A stretch of 64,000 bases of DNA from NCBI RefSeq assembly GCF_017591425.1, contig NW_024466599.1:28062001-28126000 (forward strand). The letters are read 5' to 3'. Source of the DNA: Ochotona curzoniae. Lineage: Eukaryota > Chordata > Mammalia > Lagomorpha > Ochotonidae. The position numbers were made by a program, and so were the translations under genes. The notes beneath the pieces were generated by a model. It ran no database searches. It had not been told where the DNA came from and saw only the letters and a list, made by a program, of their open reading frames with translations. Shown here in pieces: positions 50,837-61,067 of this stretch (its first letter is position 1; each line of letters begins with the position of its first letter).

Positions 50837-51161
50837 CTACGAGCCGTAAGGATATGCCTTCTTATATTTACACAGGAAAGCGTCTGTTTTTCCAAGGCTA
50901 ACTTTGTAGCATTCCGTCGGGACCAAAGAGCCAAATGGTGACATCTGATCTAAGTACTCCTGGTTACTGGTGTTGAAGGAGGATGCCACGGTCCCTGGGC
51001 TGTCCATCTTGTCTTCAGGCTTTAAGCACCTGCCAGTCCCAGGTCCGTCCATGTGGCTGCCCTTGGCATCCGGAGGAAGGCCGCTCTCCGCCTGGCTGGT
51101 GAGGCGCCTGTAGTGATTTTCACCAAGCAGCAGGACGATGGTCCCGCCAGCACGGAGCACT
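50837..51161 (-). CDS. THUMPD2: THUMPD2 terminal exon with stop codon
   Basis: The last coding exon starts after TTTTTGCCACAG on the minus strand and runs 325 bases to a TAG at 50837-50839. It begins VLRAGGTIVLLLGENHYRRL, the motif V-VI strand that closes the methyltransferase fold. A poorly conserved, serine/glycine/aspartate-rich stretch follows (about SQAESGLPPD to SFNTSNQ). The end is well conserved: MSPFGSLVPTECYKVSLGKT, then DAFLCKYKK. The very last residues (AYPYGS) differ from the human ending as I recall it, normal for a free C-terminus. Together the four exons give about 206 residues, close to the expected C-terminal 40% of a roughly 500-residue protein. Confidence 0.92.
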
Positions 51162-53290
51162 CTGTGGCAAAAAAGGAAAATGAGCACGAGTTCTTCTTCT
51201 GTCTCCTTAGACAACAGCCCCACTTTACCTAAAATATTTGGTATTGCTGATTTGAAATCTCATGCTGTCCATTAAAATGCAAGGATGTTTGGCAGTTACG
51301 TAGCATCTGCCATAACGCACGTTCATTGGAGTGATTATGAATCCTTAAGTACAAATCTCCTTTAATGATCTAGTTTTACTCAAAAGGCAGGCGTCAACGT
51401 AATTTCGACAACGTAATTTGTAGTTGCATCCTAATCCATGATTGTATAAAGGAAAAGGCACCTGGCAGAATCCTGAAGAATCTGCACATACTAAAGGCAT
51501 AGGTCGATGGCAGGAGGAAGTCACGAGAGCTCGGGGCAAGGACGAAGGGAAGATGAGCAAAAAGCAGGCAGAGCTTGAGAGGGCAGCTCTCGGAGGAGAG
51601 TTCTCGGGCCGGCTCACTCAGCCCAGGGCTGCCCGGCTCTGCAGCTGAGGCAGTGAGCAACGCAACCCTGCACGTGGCTGAGAGCCTCCTAGGTGGGAGG
51701 AGGGGGCAAGTGACGGGTTTCTGGGCATACATACCACATGGCATGTGGAAGGAGGGTGGGGACACTCCCAGGAGAGGTGGGTCATTCCTAGAGGCTGGGA
51801 TCTCAGTTCTGAGTCAAGGGACAAGCAGGAGGGATCCCAAAGGGACAGTGAGGGACTAGGGCAAGGTAGGGTGCAGGAAGCAGGAAGCACAGCAAGGAGA
51901 GGAAGTCAAGGCACTGAATGTGGTCCATCGTGGCAGGTGATTCAGGGTGGCAGGAGGAGGGAGTGGTGGGCGGAACAGAGGGCAGGCTGGATGGGTCGAT
52001 ACCCTAAGTGTGGGTTCCAACAGACAGCCGGGTGTGCAGCCTGGAGTGGCTGAGCAAGACCAGTGTCCAGGGCACAGAGCGGATTTCCCAGGAGTAAAGG
52101 GTACACGCGGCTATGAGGGTGGATGGGATCACTGAGGTGGCAGAGAACAGGGACTGACGAACAGAGACTCCACATTTCAGGTGAGGACAGGAGGAGCAGC
52201 CTGAGCTGCTCAGATTTCCTAAGAGAAAAGTGGAACAGTCATTAATGTCACCGAGGCAGAGGGAGCCAGCCTCAAGCGGGGGAAGAAACAGGCTCCCCAG
52301 TGCCAGAGGCGGGGCAGTGGACATCCAGGTTTGTTATGAGCTCCGGTGATGACTGGAATGTGAAATCAAACAGAGCCCATCTGAGGGAACTGCGATCTTG
52401 GGCTGTGGGAGCAGAGAAGAGGTGTTTGACAGTTGTAGGAATCAGAAGTGTTGCTCAGAGAGAGGGGTCTCGGGTAATAAAATCAAGACTTAGGTCACTT
52501 AAACGCAGATGTGGGCGTGGCGGTATATAGGTTAATCCTCCACCTGTAAGTGTCAGCACCCCTAAGGAGCCAGATTATGTCTTAGCTGCTCCACTTCTGA
52601 GCCCGCTCCCTTCTTGTGGCGTGGGAAAGCAGGGGAGGATGGGCCAAGGCCTTGGGACCCTGTACCTACATGGAGGTCAGGAAGAAATTCCTGGCTCTTG
52701 GCTTCAGAGCAGCTCAGCTCTGGCCATTGCAGCCATTCGGGGAGTGAACCAGCAGACAGAGGAGCTCTTCCCTTGCCTCCTCTCCTCCCTCCTCTCTAAA
52801 ACTCTGCCTTTCAAAAAAACTTAAAAAAAAAAAAAAACAAAGGATAACCCCAAACAAGAATGAAGATCTGTCTCTGTCATTCTGCCTTTCAAGTAAGTGA
52901 AAACAGAAATAATGAAAAATACTGAAAAATAAAGCACAATGATCTTTTTTAATACGGGATATTCACTCAGCTAATAAGATGAAGTGAGGATCAGAAGCAA
53001 ATATGCAAATTACCTAGCTCGGTGACTGAAATAATAGGTCACTGTTTCTTACATTCAAATGTCAGGCAGTACTGAAAAATAGTTTTTCTGAATCAAATTT
53101 AAAGAGTAAAAATGATAATGGCATAATTGTATCACAAGTATAAACTTCTCATATGAAATCTTAGAAAAATAAGCTACAAAAATCTGACATATTACTACGA
53201 TGCAATCAGATCTTTAACTGAAGAATTATCATACGTTTTGGTTAAGTGTCCCAGAGCCAAAAAATTACAGAAATAAGTTCTATGACTCAC
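51162..53290 (-). other. THUMPD2: THUMPD2 last intron
   Basis: Bounded on the minus strand by GTGAGT (53290 side) and TTTGCCACAG (51162 side). It contains one SINE on the opposite strand (52506-52843). The GA-rich stretch 51440-52480 contains no recognised element. Confidence 0.85.
52506..52843 (+). repeat. Sense C-type SINE, antisense to THUMPD2
   Basis: TGGGCGTGGCGGTATATAGG, GCCTTGGGACCCTGTACC, GGAGTGAACCAGCAGACAG, and a long A tail. Confidence 0.9.
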
Positions 53291-53399
53291 CTCTCCATTT
53301 CTTGCAGAATTCTTTTAATGTCTTTTGCTAACTTAAACTTTTTCCCAAATGGAATGTCAGAAATAATAACATCAATGCTTTCTGATGGCAATGGCAAAT
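53291..53399 (-). CDS. THUMPD2: THUMPD2 internal exon with catalytic motif IV
   Basis: This 109 bp minus-strand exon is bounded by ATATTGCAG and GTGAGT. It contributes two bases, 35 codons (from LPLPSESIDVIISDIPFGKK to ILQEME) and two bases. SDIPFGKKFK occupies the position of motif IV, the base-binding and catalytic (D/N)PPY/F loop of N2-guanine methyltransferases. THUMPD2 and THUMPD3 use a D-x-PFGK form instead of the canonical NPPY. ID and IISD form the strand leading into the loop. The final AG joins the A opening the last exon to give arginine (MER-VLRAGG). The exon is intact. Confidence 0.93.
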
Positions 53400-54295
53400 C
53401 TGCAATATAGAAACCAGAGAGTCTGCTTACAATAAGGTTAAATATTTATAGCCTAAGTTATTAAAAATGGATTTTTTTTGCATTTTAAATAAAATTTAGG
53501 GCTGCCGGTTTTGTTTCTAAGCAATCACAGGATTCTCAAATGCTTTCAGAATTACTAATGATAAATACTAGTTACTATATTTTCTGTATTTTGTTACTGG
53601 GCAAATATTTTTTTCAGGTATGATAAAATATGTCGCAAGCAGAATTTAAATGAACCAGAAAACTCAACTGTCTAAACTGAATATGTGTATAGGAAGTTGC
53701 CAGGCCCACGAATATATTAAGTTACTTAGAAAAATACCATATTCTACAGATTCTATTCTGCTTTCCCAAATGACACAATTTTCAGTATTAGTATCTAATT
53801 CTGTAGGGATGTAATAATATTTAATAATCTTTCCTAAATACCACAAGAATTCCTGTTGACAAATTTTAAAATGAAACAATAAATTCTGTGTTTTGGCTAA
53901 TGACCTCTCCTAGTTCAAACCCTGACGTGAAATTAGAGTGATAGTTAAATAAAACAAAACAGGGTCATTAATAGGTCTAAGCAGGAGTTTTTTTCCCCCT
54001 AGAATTTAACTTTATGAACTTAATTGTAGAATTAACTTATGGGACACCCTAACTTACTTTAGAACTGAATTAGGACACAACTATGGCAGTCCTCTACGAT
54101 TTTTCAGAATGACTGAAAACAGATAAAGAAATCATAGCACATCTTATTTATGACAAAGAATAATCTAATTGCAAGGTGTTTTTGCTTTATATAGCACATA
54201 TACATACATAAAAAATACACTAGTTAGTTGACTAAAATAATTGCTTTGCTTGTCACCTTAATTGTAAAACAGTATTTCAAAAACTTTCCTGTGGG

Positions 54296-54625
54296 GAGGG
54301 TAGGTGCTATGGCTCAACAGGCTAATTCTCTTCCTGCCAGCGCCAGCATCCCGTATGATAATGGTTTGTGTCTTGGCTGTCTCGCTTCTGATTCCAGCTT
54401 CCTGCTTATGGCCTGGGAAACCAGGCGAGGGTAGTTCAAGTTCTTGGAACCCTGAACCCATGTGCAAGATCGAGAGGACACTCCTGAGTTCAGGCTGGCT
54501 CAGCTTTGGCTGTTGCGGCCATTTAGGGAGTAGATTAGTGGATTAAAGATTTTTCTCTGTTTTTCCTTCTCTCTATTAATCTGCACTTCAAAATAAAAAT
54601 TAGTTTTTTTAAAAAAAGTTTTTTT
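54296..54625 (+). repeat. Sense C-type SINE, antisense to THUMPD2
   Basis: GGTAGGTGCTATGGCTCAAC, CAGCTTCCTGCTTATGGCCT and an A/T-rich tail after GCACTTCAAAATAAAAAT. Confidence 0.88.
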
Positions 54626-55629
54626 TTAATAAAAATTCAGCATGTATAGATATTTATACACGTATACGTTCAGGTTTACCATAAGAAGTTAAGAATTTAA
54701 CTTATATTTCAAAATACCATACGCTGAATAATTTCTAGCACTTTCATTCTCAAAAATGTCCCTATTTGGATAATTCTATGATGATACACTCTAGATGGAG
54801 ACTGCAGTTGGCGTGTGTAAGATTAAGCATTATGGATTTTTAGATTAGGAAGACATGGGAATTCCAAGGAAGGGTCTGGGACATCCCTGACCTTCTGGAA
54901 TGAGAAAAAGAACAACAAAGACAGGAAAAACCTCAGCGGCAGCAGGCGAGTGCAGGAATGTCACACTCCAATGCAAAAACGTCCCAATGTGTTTAGATTG
55001 TGATGGAAACAAACAGAAAGTTACAGAGCCACTGTTGATAACTTACAAGGTGACATCGAAAAATATTATTGCCAACTGAGTGTCATTTTACCATAGACAT
55101 TTTCAAATATGAAAAAGTTAAACGTTTTACTAACCAGCCTTTTTTGGGGAGGGGGGGTGGAAATATAAATACAATCCAGACATTTAAGAGATGAATCAAC
55201 TGAGGAATAAAAAAGTTAAGGCAATTTAACTCGAAGACCAACAGAAGTACTTTTAAATAATTGTGGACATTACTGTCGTGAGAGAGAATGTGAATTTCGT
55301 GAACTCGAATGCTATATGGAATGACAAGCAGCAGAAAGTGCCATGGGAAAGAGAGTAGATCTGATTTTGTTGTTGTTACTAACTTCAATTCTTCAAAAAA
55401 GCAAAGCTAATTCTTTCCACATCCCATCTGTCAGATCCTCCGCAGATTTTCAATGAAGGCTGAAGAGCATGCAATCAAGGTTACACAACTAGTTCATGAA
55501 ACAGAAGCGTTTATAACACCATTGTTGGACCCTGGTTGATACAGGGAGCAGTTATTTCAAAGTTCTTTCAACTGATAGCAGAAAAGCAGAGGTAATTTAC
55601 TGCTATGCTGAGTTACTTAAAAAAAAAGG

Positions 55630-56317
55630 AACTACTATTTATTTTTTTGAAAGACTTACAGAAAGGGAGAGTCAGAGAAAGAGATTTTCCATGTACTGCC
55701 TCACTCCCCAAATGATCACAATTGCCAGGACCGGGTCAGACCGAAGCCAGGACCAGGAGCTCCCTCTGGATTTGCAAAGTGGGTAGCAGAAGCCCAAACA
55801 TTTGGATCATCATCCACAGCTTTTCCTAGGATATTAACCAGGAGTCAGATCAGAAGTGGAGCAGCCAGGCCCAGTGTGGTTTCCTGGGGTCTAAATCTTT
55901 TGTCTTGCAAGCGCTAGGATCCCATATGGGTGCCAGTTCATGTCTAGGCTGCTCCACTTCCCATCCAGCTCCCTGCTTGTGGCCTAGGAAAGCAGTCAAG
56001 GATGGCCCAAAGCCTTGGGACCCTGTGCCTGCATGGGAGACCTGGAAGAAGCTCCTGACTTTGGATTGACTCAGCTCCAGGTGTTGTGGCCACTTGGGGA
56101 GTGAACCAGCAGACAGATACTCTTTCTCTCTCTGTCTCCTTCTCTCTGTAAATCTGGCTTTCCAATAAAAATAAATGAATGTAAAAAAAGAAAGAAAGAG
56201 AGAAAGAAAGAAAGAAGAAAGAGAGAGAGAAAGAAAGAAAGAGCGAGCAGCAAGGACACGAAATGGCACCGGAGATACAGATGGTGGCTTTACTCACTAA
56301 GCCATCACATGCTGGCT
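55630..56317 (-). repeat. Older antisense SINE split by a nested copy
   Basis: The tail and middle lie at 55630-55869 and the head resumes at about 56245-56317 (ACTCACTAAGCCATCACATG). It is interrupted by a sense SINE. Confidence 0.85.
55870..56244 (+). repeat. Nested sense C-type SINE with a (GAAA)n tail
   Basis: Flanked by GAGCAGCCAGG at 55859-55869 and GAGCAGCAAGG at 56245-56255, a target duplication with one mismatch. The tail after AATAAAAATAAATGAATG has grown into about 60 bases of GAAA/GA-type microsatellite. Confidence 0.93.
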
Positions 56318-57082
56318 CCTGAAACATTTTTTTGTATTCAACTGTCTTCATCACAGATTGAAATTTAGTGATGTTTTGTATATTATAAAAATATAAAAGG
56401 TGTTGGTTAAGTGCCTGCTTCACTTAACAAGCTGCCCCATGTTTCGGGGCAAGTATGATTGGCATGGGTGTCACATGAAATTCCAGGTACAGTTTTGCTC
56501 CAGGTTTAGTGATAATACTGAATTGTGTCAAAACGCTATAGTGGCCCAGATTCATGCCTAAATGGGCACTTGTACAGTGCTGGACTGAATTGACAATAGT
56601 ACTCACTAGATGTTTCATCTCTGACTGAAAATGCTTTTCCTGAATTTCTAAGAATTGTGGGGGGTATGGGATGGGAAGGGGAGAGGAGGCTGAACTTGAA
56701 CTGGAGTTGATGCAGCAGATTTCGTTTGCGAAGTAAGATGACAGTGATACAGAGTGGACAACATGTAACTGCCCACAAAGGCCTTCTGCTGACGACACCA
56801 GCCAGGGGTCAAGGCAGTAGGCAAGGTGGGCATCAGATAACATATTGTGTCTTAAGAAAAATGTTCCCACTATGTCAGGGGATGCTTATTTAGCATGTCA
56901 TCTTCACACATGGTGAAAAGAAGGGATGCTTGAGAACAAAGCACAATTGTTGCCAATAGTTTTGTTACAGAAATGAGAGGGTATCTTCAAAAATTTTATG
57001 AAAAATATATCCTATGAGAACACCATGCTTGGGTTAAAAAAATTATTTTGCACTAAAGTATACTTATCAGTGAACATTTTTA

Positions 57083-57385
57083 AAAATGTGTTTTTATGTT
57101 ATTTGAAAGGCAGAGAGAAACGAGGACGGAAATGTCTTCCATCTACTGGTTCACTCCCCAGATGCCTGCCAACAGTCAGGGCTGGCCTAGGACCCTGAAA
57201 CTCAGTGTAGATTTGCCATGTGGGTGGAAGAGATCCAAACATTTAAGCCATTGTCTGCTGGTAACCAGGGCACATATTGGCAGGAGCTGGATTGGAAGTA
57301 GGGGGGATAGGACTTGAATCACACATTTTGATAGGAGACATGAAAGTCCCAAGCAATGGTTTAACTGCACCAAACACTTGCCCCA
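57083..57385 (-). repeat. Antisense SINE, older type
   Basis: TATTTGAAAGGCAGAGAGAA, TCTACTGGTTCACTCCCCAG and a degraded head TGCACCAAACACTTGCCCC. Confidence 0.85.
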
Positions 57386-58989
57386 TTGACTTATTTTTCA
57401 ATTCCATTTCTTCTATGAGAGGCTGAGTAGCTGAACTATCCTTGTTATCAAACAATGCGTGATAGTCCACAGAAGATCTGACTGGAAGTAGTAAAAATAT
57501 ATCCTTTTACCTAGCTAGCTCGCATTTTAATTCAATCCCCCTGAAATCTGCATGCCACAGTACCCATCTTCTACTAAGAATGTAAATATATCTGTAGATC
57601 AAAAACCAAAGGCCTAGCTAATAACTGTCACTTCCCAAGAGAACCCGCAACGTGACATTCATTTGATTCTGCATTTCCATGGTTACAATTTGAGAGTGCA
57701 TTCGTACAATTTCTGCATGTTAAGTGGTCATCTCTTCTTTTACACTAGCAGAGGGTGTACAACAAGTGGAGTGTTACCTTTAAGGAGACAGAAGTCACTA
57801 CCGCACACAGAGGGAAAGAAGAGCATCACTGTGTAGAAACACAGCTCCTGTTGGGAACATGCCTAATTTCCTCACACTGTGGGAGCATTCTTAATTTTCC
57901 TATCCACTGTGAGAGGCATTAATTCATGCTGTGTGTCAACCACCATATTTGGTTTATGTAATAAACCTTCACTGTTGCCTTGGGAAGTGCATGTTAGCAT
58001 CTCCATATTGTACGGCAGAAAATACAAAGATGTCTGTTCTTATTTTTTTTTTTTCTTGCAGGACACAGTGAAGACTCTATTCAGTCTGAGTGAGCCCATG
58101 GCATCCTGATGACTACATCCAAAGGTAGGAGACTCTCAAGCCCATCCATGTTGGAAAAGGGATTTGTGAGTGTCAACCCTCTAAGCCGCACTGATGACTA
58201 CAGCCCTCCAGGCAAAACCCAGTTCATAAAGAAAATAAACACTCTTACGTAGCTATACTATCCACCCGTGCAAGAGATAAGCAATAGAGAAGTAATTATT
58301 CAATAGCTATATGGGTCCCTATTGTTCACAAGATGTAAAGTTTCCCCTGGTTGGAAATTCAGCCTGGAAAAATGTGGTAACCAAACACCTTAAAGTACAC
58401 ATGGTACTCTATTACACAAAGTTATCATAAAAATGGAGAACTCATCAAAGAGAAGACTTACAAATGACATCACATGAAAGACATTTAATCTCAGTAGTAC
58501 AGAGGAAATTTTACACCAATGTGCTGCATCTGTAATATTTTCAACAACTACAACAGAAAGAATCCACTCCGGTGCCAACACCGTTCTGGCATGTACACCA
58601 TGGTGCCCTGCTGGCGTGGTGTGACCCACATCTGCTCTCCCCTCCACCTCCCCCTGTTCCCAGGGGGTACACGCTTCACACCCATGCCCTAGGTCTGGAA
58701 TAGAGCACAGGAGTGATTCTCCCGTCTCCCGTCTCCCGCAGTACTGAGTCCCTTCTGACATCATTCTCCAGTATTCAAACATACTGTAAAAAATTCTGTC
58801 AAAAAAGTCCCTGACTAATGCCCTAGATCTTTCCTTTTAGTTACTGACCCATTTCTCTCCTTCCCCCACCTTCCCAAGCAGAAGATTCTACCAGCTGCCA
58901 CTATGTGAGTCCTGCCATGCTCTCAGGAACCCATGTGCAGTTGGCCTCTGCTCCCACCAGCCTCCAGACACAGCCTGACTTTGGCCATC

Positions 58990-59110
58990 ACAAGGCAGAA
59001 TATGCTATCAGTCTGGCCTAGGACGCCAGCGTTTCCTACTCGGATTACTGCAATACTCCCCTAGTTCGTCTCTTGTTCATTCTTCTCTCGCTACATGTGC
59101 CTTTACCATG
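58990..59110 (+). repeat. Probable L2 fragment
   Basis: The best anchor is CTCGGATTACTGCAATACTC, then CCCTAGTTCG, a conserved L2-type segment. The flanks are too diverged to delimit. Confidence 0.45.
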
Positions 59111-60387
59111 GCAGTTATGGTGTTCCTTTTGAATAGTAGGATTTAACTGGTTATCTGCTAACCAAAGGGAATGTTTAACAACCAAACAACAGTCAGGAAC
59201 TTTGCCTGGTTTTTCAAAGTGAGCTCTTGTGGAGAATTCGATGAAAATGAAAACAGATAAAACTGCAGTTCAGTGTGTGGTAGAGGTCACACGGCCAAGT
59301 CAGGATTCTTCCCTTCACACTCACAAGATGCCTGAGGATGGGAAGGCCGTGAAACCCACCAGAGTGGAACAACACACACCCAGTGTCAGTTTTCTTGATG
59401 GTGGTGGGGGGGTCTCATCCAATGGCTTTCTTACAGAAACCAGGGCTCCTGGAAGGCTTATTTCAGTGCAAGCACCGCTCTGAGTGCTTCAGGAACTTGT
59501 GTCACGTGCACATTCGCATTACAGAGTATGGCCTGGAGCCGCGAGAGGCCAACCGTGAGCACAGCTTCCTCTTCGGAGGAACCTTACTGTGCTTTTACAT
59601 GGCGGTTCTTCTGGTATTTTCTTCTATGGAGACTCATCCTCACTGCTTCTCCCCTTTTGATTATACATCTCTACTATCCATTCACTTTGAAGACGGGCTA
59701 AGTTTTCACATTTTGCTTTTTTTTTTTTTTCTTTAAGAGAGACAGGCATAAGTAAACAGGAGGGAGAGACAAAAAAAAAAAGGAATGAGAGGCGTGTATT
59801 AAGCAGCTAAAACCACGGGCCTAAGGGGTATCGGTCTGAGCTCAGCAGACTCGACTCCCAGCCAGGTTTTTCACTGCTCATTTGCCATGGAGGGAAGGGG
59901 CATGCCCAGGTCTGCCTTGCTCCAGACTTGCCTGGCTTTAGCACTGGCAGCACTGGCTAAGCAAACGGGACAGTTGGTTACCTCACTCCAATATGAGGCA
60001 AGAACATAGAATAATTCCGAATGTTTCGTCTGGTCTCTGAAAGCAATGAAGAGTGTTTGTTTTCATGAAACAGCTCTCCACATTTATCTTATATTAACCA
60101 ATCCGGGTTATGATGTGAGGACTGGTTTAGATGCAACCAACAGATCTTTAAAAAAGTCATGCTTCTATCTCAGTGCTTCTACAGAAACACTGCTTCTACA
60201 CTACAGAAACGCTGCTTACCAATCAGGAACGTTTGGAGAAACAGACAAGTTATGATAACTGGAAGTAAACTGGTTATTAGTCCACAGAGGATATAAGCAA
60301 AAAGTATTAAGTTAATTATTTTTGTATTAAGTTTCTAAATGTATTGATGTGTTCACTTCCCTCAATTTCTGCATTTTAATTTCTTAC

Positions 60388-60502
60388 CTAAAACAGAGAG
60401 CTTCAGTAACTCAATTTTATCCTCGAGTCCTGCAGCTTTGAGGTTGTCATAGGCGCCAAGCAACTGGGAGTCGCTGACATCCGCACCCACATAAAACCCA
60501 CC
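60388..60502 (-). CDS. THUMPD2: THUMPD2 internal exon (methyltransferase core)
   Basis: This 115 bp minus-strand exon has acceptor CTTCCCCAG and donor GTAAGAA. It reads as 38 codons plus one base: GGFYVGADVSDSQLLGAYDN, then LKAAGLEDKIELLKLSVL, with the last G passed to the next exon to make aspartate. The strand-helix-strand pattern with VGADVSDSQL fits methyltransferase motif II, where the acidic residues contact the SAM ribose (family knowledge). LEDKIELLKLSVLD fits the following motif III strand. Phase agrees on both sides. It lies 0.5 kb from the motif I exon and 7 kb from the next coding exon. Confidence 0.92.
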
Positions 60503-60995
60503 CTGGGGAAGGAAAGCCATATTTCAAGTCATTTGAATAGGACTGTTCTAAGTAGTTAAGAAAACCTACTTGTATTTCCTCCACAATAGTAAGAATTAAT
60601 GTGAAATGAATGGAGTTTGAAAATTCAATTTAAAACATTTATATTATTCACTTTAAATAGTATTTAGTAGAAAAAATTGAAGTTTTTCACAAAATTTAAA
60701 AATCTGTTAATATTTTACAATTGCATACGTTTGGAGAGTCTGAAGATACGTATGATTTAGGTAGTGACTGCTTATTAGAATCCTCACATTCTCCAAAATT
60801 GATCAGAGTACTGAAAGAAATAACACAATTTAATTAGCCTTTCATAATCTATTTGAAAAACCTCATGATCTACTTGAAAATAAATATGATTAAAATAACA
60901 ACCCTTAACTGGCTTATCTACTTGAAAACAATCAGTAAGTGGCTGTACTTGATACAGCAGACACACTGCTTAGTTCACCAAGGGTTAGGACTTAC

Positions 60996-61067
60996 TGGCC
61001 ACTCCTTAGCAGCTTCCAGAAGTATAGTTCCAAGTCCACACATGGGATCTAAAACGAACACTCCAGC
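60996..61067 (-). CDS. THUMPD2: THUMPD2 internal exon with SAM-binding motif I
   Basis: This 72 bp exon on the minus strand is preceded by TTTCTGTTTGCAG and followed by GTAAGT. It is exactly 24 codons, AGVFVLDPMCGLGTILLEAA then KEWP. DPMCGLGT is motif I of class I S-adenosylmethionine-dependent methyltransferases, the glycine-rich loop that binds the cofactor. I recognise the context as THUMPD2. Partnered by TRMT112, THUMPD2 is reported to install N2-methylguanosine in U6 snRNA. The family also includes THUMPD3 and yeast Trm11-type tRNA enzymes. The exon begins and ends in phase 0. The upstream exon, which should carry the end of the THUMP region, is not in the remaining 2.9 kb and is presumably beyond the window. 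Confidence 0.92.

Larger units (their letters stand above)
53400..60387 (-). other. THUMPD2: THUMPD2 intron between the motif II/III and motif IV exons
   Basis: A 7 kb intron with SINEs at 54.3 kb, 55.6-56.3 kb (nested) and 57.1 kb, and an L2-like piece near 59.0 kb. No additional THUMPD2 exon is expected, because the flanking exon phases (1 and 1) join directly. The rest has no recognised feature. Confidence 0.85.
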
